A DNA stretch of 12,930 bases from an uncultured Christensenella sp. (lineage in GTDB: Bacteria > Bacillota > Clostridia > Christensenellales > UBA3700). Each line of letters begins with the position of its first letter. Position 1 is the first letter of the stretch. Both the position numbers and the translations under genes were made by a program. Location of the stretch: assembly GCA_910576875.1 (NCBI GenBank), contig CAJTKI010000048.1, positions 1 to 12,930 on the forward strand, written 5' to 3'. The notes beneath the pieces are model-generated. The model was not told the origin of the DNA, made no database searches, and saw only the letters and a list, made by a program, of their open reading frames with translations. Below, in pieces: positions 1-7,112 of this stretch.

Positions 1-2
1 CG

Positions 3-962
3 CAGGCGGTCGCGAAAAATCCGGGACAGCAGTTTAACCCGCTCTTCATCTACGGCGGCGTGGGATTGGGAAAAACGCACATCATGCACGCGATCGGCAA
101 CCATATCCTGCAACAGAATCCGCGCACGAAAATCTTATACGTGACGACCGAACAGTTCGTCAACGACTTCATCGACAGCATTCGCAACAACCGCGATAAC
201 GAACAAAACAAGCGTTTTCGCGAAAAATACCGCAATGTAGACGTGTTGATGCTCGACGATATCCAGTTTATCGCCGGCAAAACGACGTCGCAGGAAGAGT
301 TGTTCCATACGTTCAACAACCTGTATCAGTCCAAAAAGCAAATCGTGATTTCGTCCGATCGCCATCCGCGCGAACTGACGTTTTTAGAAGAAAGACTGCA
401 ATCGCGCTTTCAATGCGGACTGACCTGCGACATCACCCAACCCGATCTGGAAACGCGTATCGCGATCCTGCAAAAAAAGGCGTTGGACAAAAAAGTCAAC
501 ATTTCCAACAGCGTCATGTACTTTATCGCCGAAAAGATCGATTCCAACATTCGAGAACTGGAAGGCGCGTTGAGCAAAGTCATCTTCTATTGCTCGCTCG
601 TGGGCAAAGAAGCGGACAACATCGACATCATCAAAGAAGCGCTCAAAGACGACATCGACGTGACGACGCATATCCTGTCGATCGATACGATCGTCGAGGC
701 GACTTGCGCGTATTACAATATCCCGAAAGCGGAAATCGTCGGCAAACGCAAGACCAAACAAATCGCGTTTGCCAGACAGATCGCGATCTTCCTGATCTTC
801 GATCTGCTGGGCTTGCCGCTGGCGACGATCGGCAACTATTTCGGCGGAAAAGACCACACGACGATCATGTACGCGAAGAACAAAATCCTCGAACAACAAC
901 AGACCGATCACTTCGTCGCGTCGCAGATCAAAGACATCAAAAACATGATCCAAAAGCGCTGA
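3..962 (+). CDS. dnaA: Chromosomal replication initiator DnaA, 5'-truncated by the window edge
   Basis: DnaA binds DnaA boxes and melts the origin as an ATP-bound filament. The visible 319 codons begin just before the AAA+ ATPase domain, so domains I and II (about 130 residues) lie outside the window. In window numbering the motifs run in order: Walker A GGVGLGKTH at 18-26, Walker B LMLDDIQF at 82-89, sensor 1 around ISSDRHP at 116-122, the box VII arginine region ERLQSRF at 130-136, and sensor 2 IRELEGAL near 182-189. The C-terminal DNA-binding domain carries the signature DHTTIMYA at 284-291. The frame is open from base 3 to the TGA at 960-962. A GTG at base 60 is only the valine inside Walker A and is not a start. 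It reads into a gap of DnaA-box-like sites and then dnaN, the usual partner. Identification is secure; only the N-terminus is unknown. Confidence 0.98.
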   Translation, partial: QAVAKNPGQQFNPLFIYGGVGLGKTHIMHAIGNHILQQNPRTKILYVTTEQFVNDFIDSIRNNRDNEQNKRFREKYRNVDVLMLDDIQFIAGKTTSQEELFHTFNNLYQSKKQIVISSDRHPRELTFLEERLQSRFQCGLTCDITQPDLETRIAILQKKALDKKVNISNSVMYFIAEKIDSNIRELEGALSKVIFYCSLVGKEADNIDIIKEALKDDIDVTTHILSIDTIVEATCAYYNIPKAEIVGKRKTKQIAFARQIAIFLIFDLLGLPLATIGNYFGGKDHTTIMYAKNKILEQQQTDHFVASQIKDIKNMIQKR

Positions 963-1110
963 TGTGGAAATGTGTAAAACAGCAAAAAGTTATACACGAC
1001 CTTATACAGACAAAAAGGCAGTCTTAACAGACACGGGAACAGAAAAAAACGAGTTATACACTTATCCCGACGTTCTATCGTAACTACTACTGCCAAAGAA
1101 ATAAAAAGAA
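963..1110. other. oriC: Candidate origin of replication: DnaA-box cluster in the dnaA-dnaN gap
   Basis: Several 9-mers resemble the DnaA box TTATCCACA. They are TTATACACG at 990-998, TTATACAGA at 1002-1010, TTATACACT at 1054-1062 and, sharing one base with it, TTATCCCGA at 1062-1070. On the other strand lie TGTGGAAAT at 963-971 and TGTGTAAAA at 971-979. Each matches 7 of 9 consensus bases, and the first three share TTATACA. After the last box come a GC patch and, at 1083-1091, ACTACTACT, which resembles the DnaA-trio of the B. subtilis unwinding region, followed by AT-rich sequence. Box clusters here can also serve dnaA or dnaN autoregulation, so origin function is inferred. Confidence 0.6.
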
Positions 1111-1120
1111 GAAATCGTAT

Positions 1121-1136
1121 CTCCCCGCGGCGGGAG
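1121..1136 (+). other. Small GC hairpin just upstream of the dnaN ribosome site
   Basis: CTCCC at 1121-1125 pairs with GGGAG at 1132-1136 around a 6-base GC loop. No T-run follows, so it is not an intrinsic terminator. It ends 6 bases before the AAGGAG of dnaN (1143-1148) and would sit in the 5' leader of any dnaN transcript, where it could influence stability or translation. That role is inference only. Confidence 0.35.
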
Positions 1137-1157
1137 CAAGGTAAGGAGAAAAAGACT

Positions 1158-2264
1158 ATGAAAATTGCTTGTAACGGAATGGATTTTGCAGACGCGTTGG
1201 CAAAAGTCATCAAGGCGTTGCCGATCAAAAAGACGCAGCCGATTCTGGAAGGCGTCAAGCTCAGCGCATTCGGAGATACTTTGACGCTGTATGCGACGGA
1301 TTTCGATTTTGCGATCATCAAACAGATCAAAGCGGAAGTGCGCATGGAAGGCGAAGTGCTCGTCCCCGGCAAACTGATCAACGATCTGGCGCGCAAACTG
1401 GCAAGCGAAGACACGATAGAACTGAGCGACATAACGGACGACAATTTGACCATTCAGTACGCGGACAGTTCGACGTTCCTGAAAACGATGGCGATCGGAG
1501 AATATCCGCCGATCAAAGAATACGAATACGACACCGTCGTATCGATGATGCAGAAAGATCTGCGCGAGATGATCAACAAGACGATCTTCTCCGCCGCGAC
1601 GGACGGCGCGAGACCGATCCTGAAAGGTTGTCTGCTCGAAATCAAGGACAGCGAAATCAAATGCGTCGCGCTGGACGGATTTCGACTGGCGATATGTAAA
1701 AAGGAGTTGGCGCAGTCTTACGAACCGACCGAAGCGATCGTACCCGCGAAGAGTTTGCTCGAAATCGCAAAATTGCTCGACAACGACGAAGAGATCGTCA
1801 AGATTCATTTGAGCGCGTCCAAAATGATGGTGGATCTCAATCATACGAAGGTAATCGCTTCGCTGTTGAGCGGCGCGTTCATCAACTACAAAAACACGAT
1901 TCCTTCCGAGAAAGAAACGATCGTCACGATCAACAAACAGCAACTCGAAGACGCGATCGAACGCGCGAGCATCCTGTCTCGTTACGACAAATCCAATCTG
2001 ATCAAGTTGGAGATCAAAGAAGGCAAGATGACGATCGTCTCGTCGAGCGAACTGGGCGAAAGCAAAGAGATCATTTCCATCTTTACGAAAGGCAAAGACG
2101 TCAATATCGGATTCAATGCGAAGTATATGGCGGACTGTCTCAAAGTCATTACGGACGAATTTATCATTCTGACGATCAACTCGGCGACCGCGCCCGGATT
2201 GATCATGCCGGTGGAAGGCGAACAATTCCTGTATTTGATTTTGCCGATCCGCATCGTACGCTGA
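1158..2264 (+). CDS. dnaN: DNA polymerase III sliding clamp, beta subunit
   Basis: DnaN forms the dimeric ring that tethers DNA polymerase III and other enzymes to the template. The product has 368 residues, the normal length for three repeated clamp domains. The N-terminus (MKIACNGMDFADALAKV) leads into IKKTQPILEGVKLSA, and the protein ends LILPIRIVR, matching the conserved clamp C-terminus that contributes to the client-peptide pocket. The ATG at 1158 is supported by AAGGAG at 1143-1148. The gene lies about 195 bases after dnaA and is closed by a strong terminator at 2273-2301. No clear separate promoter was found in the gap. In many Bacillota dnaN is followed by an S4-domain gene and recF; here a YjbR-family gene follows instead. 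Confidence 0.98.
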   Translation: MKIACNGMDFADALAKVIKALPIKKTQPILEGVKLSAFGDTLTLYATDFDFAIIKQIKAEVRMEGEVLVPGKLINDLARKLASEDTIELSDITDDNLTIQYADSSTFLKTMAIGEYPPIKEYEYDTVVSMMQKDLREMINKTIFSAATDGARPILKGCLLEIKDSEIKCVALDGFRLAICKKELAQSYEPTEAIVPAKSLLEIAKLLDNDEEIVKIHLSASKMMVDLNHTKVIASLLSGAFINYKNTIPSEKETIVTINKQQLEDAIERASILSRYDKSNLIKLEIKEGKMTIVSSSELGESKEIISIFTKGKDVNIGFNAKYMADCLKVITDEFIILTINSATAPGLIMPVEGEQFLYLILPIRIVR

Positions 2265-2272
2265 TAAGCGTT

Positions 2273-2301
2273 TTCCCCCGTGCAAACGGGGGAATTTTTT
2301 T
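2273..2301 (+). terminator. Rho-independent terminator after dnaN, abutting the next start codon
   Basis: TTCCCCCG (2273-2280) pairs perfectly with CGGGGGAA (2287-2294) around the loop TGCAAA, followed by seven T residues (2295-2301). The ATG of the next gene is at 2302, directly after the last T. The GGGGGA of the 3' arm lies at a workable distance to act as that gene's ribosome site. Confidence 0.88.
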
Positions 2302-2970
2302 ATGTTCGACTTACAAGATCTGTTGTACAATAAAAAATGCAATCGCGACAAACTCGTCGCGTTCGGATTTGTGCGCGACGGCGCGCTCTATCGGTACGAA
2401 CGAACCGTCATGGAAGGACAATTTCGCATTGTCGTTGCGATCCGCGACGACGACGGCGTCGAATGGGACGTAATCGATTGCGACAGCGGAGATCCGTACG
2501 TATTGATTCGCGTGCCCGACGCGTGCGGCGGATACGTCGGGGCGTTGCGTACGCTTTGCGAAGCATTGTGGACGGAAATCGTCGAACGCTGTTGGGAAAA
2601 CAAGACGTTCGGCGAGCGACAAAGCAAGCGGATCGTCTCGCATATCGCCGACAAGTACGGCGACGAACCGGAATTTTTGTGGAAAGACGATCTAAATGCC
2701 GCAATTCGGCGCAAAGACAGTCGCAAATGGTATGCCGTCTTGATGACGGTGTCGCGCAGAAAACTCGGTTTCGATTCCGACGAAATCGTCGAAGCGCTCG
2801 ATCTGCACGCGACGGCGCAGGATACGGAGCGCCTTGTGGACGGCGTCGTCTTTCTGCCCGGCTATCATATGAATAAGAAATATTGGTATACCGTCGTATT
2901 GGACGATACGGCGGACGACGAGACGTTGTTCGATCGGATTGCCGTCAGTTACGATTTGGCAAAAAAATGA
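2302..2970 (+). CDS. MmcQ/YjbR-family protein with N-terminal extension domain
   Basis: The C-terminal half (about 125-222) is an MmcQ/YjbR domain, a CyaY-like fold often annotated as DNA-binding although its function is not established. Key signs are FLWK at 126-129, RKWYAVLMTVSRRKLG near 141-156, and the diagnostic PGYHMNKKYWYTVVLD at 186-201, ending in SYDLAKK. The N-terminal half (about 1-105) matches, from memory, the extension found in roughly 220-residue clostridial members, including a GGYVGALR stretch near 76-83. The ATG at 2302 follows the dnaN terminator with no spacer. No AAGGAG is present, and the only purine-rich site is GGGGGA inside the terminator stem. Expression may therefore depend on read-through or on an unrecognised promoter. 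The next in-frame Met is residue 37, inside the domain, so a later start would truncate it. Family call is confident; function is unknown. Confidence 0.88.
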   Translation: MFDLQDLLYNKKCNRDKLVAFGFVRDGALYRYERTVMEGQFRIVVAIRDDDGVEWDVIDCDSGDPYVLIRVPDACGGYVGALRTLCEALWTEIVERCWENKTFGERQSKRIVSHIADKYGDEPEFLWKDDLNAAIRRKDSRKWYAVLMTVSRRKLGFDSDEIVEALDLHATAQDTERLVDGVVFLPGYHMNKKYWYTVVLDDTADDETLFDRIAVSYDLAKK

Positions 2971-3332
2971 CGCCTTTTTCGCGGTCATAGCGCAAACGGC
3001 GCGACGTATATAAAATATCGGTTGTCGTCGATGCGTTTATGTCCATCGGATATATCGGGTAAAATATCCGTTTTGAACGGATTTATGACAGAGCGATCGC
3101 GTCGAACAGCTATTTCTCTCCGAAAGAAAACATTGTATAAAATATGGCAATCGCGATTACGATCGGCGATATACGGATCGGTTTGCGTTTGACCGAAAAT
3201 CCGCAAGGTTGCTTGCGGATTTTGCATAACGGTCTTTGCGGTATTCCAAATCGAAAAAGTCGTATTGTCTTTTCTATGATTTTACTATTTCGTATAAGAC
3301 GGTATATAGCGTTCTTGCAATAAAAATAGCGT
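2971..3332. other. Convergent intergenic region, no credible gene, AT-richer with hairpins
   Basis: This gap lies between the rightward YjbR gene and the leftward parB terminator. No reading frame resembles a known protein or carries a ribosome site. It contains a perfect 12-bp hairpin (listed separately), a small hairpin TCCGTT/AACGGA at 3067-3081, and the 10-mer TATAAAATAT twice, at 3009-3018 and 3136-3145. The 10-mers resemble -10 elements but lack good -35 partners. A small RNA cannot be excluded. Confidence 0.6.
3196..3223. repeat. Perfect 12-bp inverted repeat, possible bidirectional terminator
   Basis: AAAATCCGCAAG (3196-3207) and CTTGCGGATTTT (3212-3223) are exact reverse complements separated by GTTG. 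The A4 and T4 ends lie within the stem, so a transcript from either side would form a hairpin ending in a short U-run. It may back up termination between the convergent genes, but it is more than 220 bases from the upstream stop codon, so its role is uncertain. Confidence 0.6.
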
Positions 3333-3360
3333 AAAAAAGCCGCCTTTTTGCAAAGGCGGC
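3333..3360 (-). terminator. Rho-independent terminator of parB
   Basis: GCCGCCTTT (3339-3347) pairs with AAAGGCGGC (3352-3360) around a 4-base loop. On the minus strand the stem is followed by six T residues (3338-3333). It starts 20 bases past the parB stop codon. Confidence 0.9.
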
Positions 3361-3380
3361 AATCTCATTGAATCGTAAAA

Positions 3381-4262
3381 TCAGTCTTTGAGTTTGTCCA
3401 ACAGATCGAAGAAACGATTGAGATCGTCCTGCGAATAGTAGTCGATATAGATACGACCGGTATTGTTGTTGCCGACGACTTTGACTTTGGTCCCGAATGC
3501 GCGTTGCATGTCGTTGACGAACTTTTTGAGTTCCACGCTCAACACGGTCTTGACCGGTTTGGGTTGCGCGGGTTTGAGATGATTTTGCACGATCGTTTCC
3601 AGTTGGCGTACGGAAAGCTGCTTGTCGCAAGCGGCGTTGGCGTACTTAATCTGCATTTCGATTTCTTTGACCGGTACGAGACATCTCGCATGTCCCGCGC
3701 TCAGTCTGCCCGCGGCGATCAGATCGAGCACCTGTTTGGGCAACGTAAGCAACCGCATCGAATTGGCGATCGCGGGACGCGACTTGCCGAGTTTGTCGGC
3801 GAGTTCTTCCTGCGTGAATTTATATTCTTCGATCAAAGCTCTGTATGCAAGCGCTTCTTCGATCGGGTTGAGATCCTGACGTTGCAGGTTTTCGATCAAA
3901 GCGATTTCTTTGCGTTGTTGCAACGACAGATCGCGGACAATAACCGGAATCGTCGTCAAACCCGCCATTTTACTTGCGCGGTAACGGCGTTCGCCGGCGA
4001 CGATCTGATATTGATCTTTGATTTTGCAGACCAAAATAGGTTGCAGAACGCCGTAATTGCGGATCGAAGCGGCGAGTTCTTCCAAAGCGGTTTGATCGAA
4101 CTGTTTGCGCGGCTGTCCCGCGTTGGGAATCACGCGGTCGATCGATACTTCTTCGACGCCCTGATTGAGATTGCCGTGTTCGTCGTAACTGGTAAAGTCC
4201 GGATTGTTGCCCGTCATGCCCATCAATTCTTCGATGCCGATGCTGAGACCGCCTTTTTTCAT
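3381..4262 (-). CDS. parB: Chromosome partitioning protein ParB (Spo0J family)
   Basis: ParB is a CTP-dependent clamp that loads at parS sites and spreads, marking the origin for segregation and for SMC loading. The 293-residue product is full length. It has an N-terminal ParB/Srx-type domain with GERRYRA at 90-96 and ENLQRQDLNPIEEA at 124-137 (CTP-binding and clamp motifs), a helix-turn-helix near 149-170 (TQEELADKLGKSRPAIANSM), and a C-terminal dimerisation region ending FFDLLDKLKD. The ATG at 4262 has GGAG eight bases upstream and a strong sigma-A-type promoter 31 bases away. No parA lies beside it: the next gene upstream is rsmG, 234 bases away with its own terminator. No obvious parS palindrome (TGTTTCACGTGAAACA-like) was found here. 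A Noc paralogue is the main alternative, because Noc genes also sit next to rsmG. Confidence 0.95.
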   Translation of the reverse strand: MKKGGLSIGIEELMGMTGNNPDFTSYDEHGNLNQGVEEVSIDRVIPNAGQPRKQFDQTALEELAASIRNYGVLQPILVCKIKDQYQIVAGERRYRASKMAGLTTIPVIVRDLSLQQRKEIALIENLQRQDLNPIEEALAYRALIEEYKFTQEELADKLGKSRPAIANSMRLLTLPKQVLDLIAAGRLSAGHARCLVPVKEIEMQIKYANAACDKQLSVRQLETIVQNHLKPAQPKPVKTVLSVELKKFVNDMQRAFGTKVKVVGNNNTGRIYIDYYSQDDLNRFFDLLDKLKD

Positions 4263-4292
4263 ACCTTTCGCTCCAAAGTTTTGTTCGGGATC

Positions 4293-4321
4293 AGTATAAC
4301 ATATCCGCCTGCGTTTGGCAA
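4293..4321 (-). promoter_or_regulatory. Sigma-A-type promoter of parB
   Basis: On the minus strand TTGCCA (4321-4316), a 17-base spacer and TATACT (4298-4293) match the housekeeping consensus. A TG two bases upstream of the -10 adds an extended -10. The predicted leader is about 25 bases and contains the parB ribosome site, so parB is probably transcribed independently of rsmG-mnmG. Confidence 0.8.
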
Positions 4322-4461
4322 CCGCTTAATTGCGCAACGCGTCGCATGCGCGCAGACGATTCTAAAAATCGACGATGCAAACCATTGCGATCGAAAACAG
4401 AAAATATCGTTGGCAAACAAACCGATAAAAAACCGCGACGCGTCGATATCGATACGGTGCG

Positions 4462-4489
4462 AAAATCCCGCGCAACGACGCGGAATTTT
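4462..4489 (-). terminator. Terminator hairpin of the mnmG-rsmG operon
   Basis: AAAATCCCGCG (4462-4472) pairs with CGCGGAATTTT (4479-4489) as an 11-bp stem with one G-T pair and a 6-base loop. On the minus strand the stem ends in four T residues. It begins seven bases past the rsmG stop codon. A T6 run occurs a little further downstream. Confidence 0.65.
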
Positions 4490-4496
4490 ATATAAC

Positions 4497-5186
4497 TTAT
4501 AAAGGATTGGTACGCGGCTTGTTGCCGCCGCGCGGATACCGAGTCGGACAGTCGCCGTCGCGTCGATAGACGAGAATCTTGCGCGTACCGCCGATCGGAA
4601 GCGTGTATTCGATCGCATCGATCGCGAGCAGTCCCAATTGCGTCGCCGCGCGTTGCGCGTCTTCGGCTTCTTCGTCTGCGCGATTGCCCTTATAGGCGAC
4701 GACCAAACCGCCCTGCGCGGTCAACGGCGCGCAATATTCGAGCAGCGTCGGCAACGGCGCGACCGCGCGCGCAACGACGACGTCGAACGCGCCGCGATGC
4801 GTACGCGCAAAGTCTTCCGCGCGACTGTGCACGGCGCGACAATGCGGCAGATCCAGACGCCGAAAGATTTCTTGCAGAAATCCGACGCGTTTGTTGAGAC
4901 TGTCCACGAGCGTAAACGTACAGTCGTCCCGCAACAGCGCGAGCGGCACGCTCGGGAATCCCGCGCCCGCGCCGACGTCGCATACTTTGGCGCCGCGCGG
5001 CAAAAGGCGCGCGCCCTGCGCGCTGTCCAGATAGTGCAATACGGAGATTTCGGCGGGATCGGTGATCGCGGTCAAATTGAATTTTTCGTTTGTCTCGATC
5101 AGATGCGCGGTATAGGCGTCGAATCGTTCCGAGATCGACTGCGCGCGGGTAGCGTCGTATGCATCAAGAAAATCTTGCAGCGTCAT
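4497..5186 (-). CDS. rsmG: 16S rRNA (guanine-N7) methyltransferase RsmG
   Basis: RsmG (GidB) uses S-adenosylmethionine to methylate N7 of a conserved guanine in helix 18 of 16S rRNA (G527 in E. coli); loss gives low-level streptomycin resistance in many bacteria. The 229-residue product shows NEKFNLTAI at 33-41, the SAM-binding motif DVGAGAGFPS at 70-79, VDSLNKRVGFLQ at 94-105, VARAVAPL at 138-145 and the conserved tail RYPRGGNKPRTNPL at 216-229. The ATG at 5186 is chosen because it follows the mnmG-overlapping AAGGAG and precedes the conserved N-terminus. A much longer upstream extension of the frame is only mnmG read in another frame. Its ATG overlaps the mnmG stop codon as ATGA, so translation is probably coupled. 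A terminator hairpin follows. Confidence 0.97.
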   Translation of the reverse strand: MTLQDFLDAYDATRAQSISERFDAYTAHLIETNEKFNLTAITDPAEISVLHYLDSAQGARLLPRGAKVCDVGAGAGFPSVPLALLRDDCTFTLVDSLNKRVGFLQEIFRRLDLPHCRAVHSRAEDFARTHRGAFDVVVARAVAPLPTLLEYCAPLTAQGGLVVAYKGNRADEEAEDAQRAATQLGLLAIDAIEYTLPIGGTRKILVYRRDGDCPTRYPRGGNKPRTNPL

Positions 5187-7051
5187 ACGCGCTCCTTGCG
5201 GGACAGCCACACGAGCAACACCGTGATGTCGGCGGGCGATACGCCGCTGATGCGCGACGCCTGTCCCAGATTGGCGGGGCGGATGCGGTCGAGCTTTTGG
5301 CGCGCTTCCAGCCGCAGTCCCGCAATGGACAGATAATCGGCGTCCGCCGGCAACGCTTTGCTTTCCAGTTTGCGATTCTGTTCGATCGCGGCGTCTTGTT
5401 TGGCAAGGTAACCTTCGTATTTGATCTGCGTCGCGCATTCGCGCAACAGGCGCAGATCCGTCTCTTGCAGCGGCGGGAACGCGGCTTGCAGATTTTCCGG
5501 CGTGACGTTGTTGCGGCGCAACATATCGCGATAGCGCAACGCGTTGTCGGTGACCGGTTCGTCGATCGACGCGAAATACGGCGCATAATCGCGCGGCGGC
5601 ACGCGGGTGTCCAACAATGCGGACAACTCGCGCATCGCATCCTGTTTGGCGCAGAACGCGTTCCAGCGCGCATCGTCCACGAGTCCGACTTCTCTGCCGA
5701 TCGGCGTCAGACGCGCGTCGGCGTTTTCCTGTCGCAAATGCAGACGATGTTCCGCGCGCGCGGTCATCATGCGATACGGTTCATTGGTGCCCTTGGTGAC
5801 CAGATCGTCGATCAGGACCCCGATATAAGAACTGTCGCGCGTCAACGTGATCGGCGGACGCTCTTGCAGATACCGCGCGGCGTTCAATCCCGCGATCAGT
5901 CCCTGCGCGGCGGCTTCTTCGTAGCCGCTGGATCCGTTGAGCTGTCCGGCGAGATACAGTCCGCCCAGATGTTTGACCGCGAGCGACGCGTCCAGCGCGA
6001 GCGAGTCGATGCAATCGTATTCGATCGCGTACGCATAGCGCATGATCTTGCAGCGTTCCAGTCCGATCACGCTGCGATACATCTCCAATTGGACGTCGAA
6101 CGGCATGCTCGAACTCATGCCCTGAATATACATTTCGTCCGTCCACGCGCTTTCCGGTTCGACAAACAACTGATGGCGCTGTTTGTCGGCAAAGCGCACG
6201 ACTTTGTCTTCGATCGAAGGACAGTAGCGCGGTCCGACGCTGTGAATGCTGCCGTTGTAAAGCGGCGAACGGTCGAGATTGGCAAGGATGATTTCCTTCG
6301 TGCGTTCGGTCGTGTACGTCAGCCAGCAAGGTTCGCGGTTTTCGATCGTGCCCGGCGTCATAAACGAGAACGGATACAGTCCCTCGTCGCCGTGCTGGAT
6401 CTGCATCTGAGAAAAATCGATGCTCTTGCGATCGACGCGCGCGGGCGTGCCGGTCTTGAAACGGCGCATCGGGATGCCCAGCGATTGCAGACAGTCGGTC
6501 AGATGCGTCGCGCGCGAAAAACCGTTGGGACCCACCGCTTGGCGGTGGTCGCCGATGATGATTTCCGCATTCAGATACACGCCGGTCGCGACGACGACGG
6601 CGCGGCATTCGAAGCGCTGTCCGGTCGTCGTAACGACGCCGCAAACGCGGTCGTTTTCGGTGACGATTCGCGCGACTTCGCCTTGCAGCAACGTCAAATG
6701 CGGCGTGTCTTCGAGCACGCGCTTGACGCAGTGATGATATCGGATTTTGTCGATCTGTCCGCGCAACGAATGCACCGCCGCGCCTTTGCCCAGATTGAGC
6801 ATGCGCAGTTGGAGCAGCGTCGCGTCCGCGGACAGTCCCATCTGCCCGCCGAGCGCGTCGATTTCGCGTACCAAATGCCCTTTTGCGGTGCCGCCGATGG
6901 ACGGGTTGCACGCCATGAAAGAGATCGCGTCCAGCGACAGCGTCACGCACAGTGTGTCGTGTCCCAGGCGCGCCAAAGCCAACGCGGCTTCCACGCCCGC
7001 GTGACCGGCTCCGATGACGATTGCGTCGTATTGTTTGCGATAAGCGTCCAT
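5183..7051 (-). CDS. mnmG: tRNA uridine-5-carboxymethylaminomethyl modification enzyme MnmG (GidA)
   Basis: MnmG is the FAD-dependent partner of MnmE. Together they modify U34 of tRNAs reading two-codon-box codons, using methylenetetrahydrofolate and an amino donor. The product has 622 residues, the family length. It shows the FAD Rossmann motif GAGHAGVEAA at 14-23, ACNPSIGGTAKGHL at 47-60, the two conserved cysteines in PCW (242) and RYCPSIED (277), LAGQLNGSSGYEEAAAQGL at 367-385, and the C-terminal ASRISGVSPADI segment that contacts MnmE and tRNA. The start at 7051 has no ribosome site. A near-consensus promoter places the transcript start about two bases ahead of the ATG, so the mRNA is probably leaderless. 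The stop codon overlaps the rsmG start. Unlike the common mnmE-mnmG order, mnmE here diverges from it. Confidence 0.98.
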   Translation of the reverse strand: MDAYRKQYDAIVIGAGHAGVEAALALARLGHDTLCVTLSLDAISFMACNPSIGGTAKGHLVREIDALGGQMGLSADATLLQLRMLNLGKGAAVHSLRGQIDKIRYHHCVKRVLEDTPHLTLLQGEVARIVTENDRVCGVVTTTGQRFECRAVVVATGVYLNAEIIIGDHRQAVGPNGFSRATHLTDCLQSLGIPMRRFKTGTPARVDRKSIDFSQMQIQHGDEGLYPFSFMTPGTIENREPCWLTYTTERTKEIILANLDRSPLYNGSIHSVGPRYCPSIEDKVVRFADKQRHQLFVEPESAWTDEMYIQGMSSSMPFDVQLEMYRSVIGLERCKIMRYAYAIEYDCIDSLALDASLAVKHLGGLYLAGQLNGSSGYEEAAAQGLIAGLNAARYLQERPPITLTRDSSYIGVLIDDLVTKGTNEPYRMMTARAEHRLHLRQENADARLTPIGREVGLVDDARWNAFCAKQDAMRELSALLDTRVPPRDYAPYFASIDEPVTDNALRYRDMLRRNNVTPENLQAAFPPLQETDLRLLRECATQIKYEGYLAKQDAAIEQNRKLESKALPADADYLSIAGLRLEARQKLDRIRPANLGQASRISGVSPADITVLLVWLSRKERV

Positions 7052-7059
7052 CGCGTACG

Positions 7060-7089
7060 ATTATAGCATATCGCCCGATAGAATTGCAA
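7060..7089 (-). promoter_or_regulatory. mnmG promoter, sharing its -35 with mnmE
   Basis: On the minus strand TTGCAA (7089-7084), an 18-base spacer and a perfect TATAAT (7065-7060) preceded by TGC form a strong sigma-A-type promoter with an extended -10. By the usual geometry transcription starts near 7053, two bases before the ATG at 7051. The -35 lies in the palindrome AATTGCAATT (7082-7091), which also serves mnmE. Confidence 0.75.
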
Positions 7090-7112
7090 TTACTATCGCC
7101 GTGTGTTACAAT
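7084..7112 (+). promoter_or_regulatory. mnmE promoter, sharing its -35 with mnmG
   Basis: TTGCAA (7084-7089), a 17-base spacer and TACAAT (7107-7112) form a good sigma-A-type promoter. The standard offset puts +1 at base 7119, the A of the mnmE ATG. Because TTGCAA is its own reverse complement, the same six bases are the -35 of the opposing mnmG promoter. Polymerase could then occupy only one direction at a time. Confidence 0.72.

Noticed and set aside
2985..3227. Leftward 80-codon frame in the convergent gap
   Set aside because: It has no ribosome site, starts inside the perfect hairpin, resembles no family, and lies between two convergent transcription units.
3001..4500. Search for a parS-like site near parB
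   Set aside because: No sequence close to the 16-bp TGTTTCACGTGAAACA-type palindrome was found by eye, either here or in the rest of the window.
5159..7066. Long rightward open frame opposite mnmG
   Set aside because: It is the antisense shadow of mnmG, Arg/Gln/Val-rich with no family resemblance.
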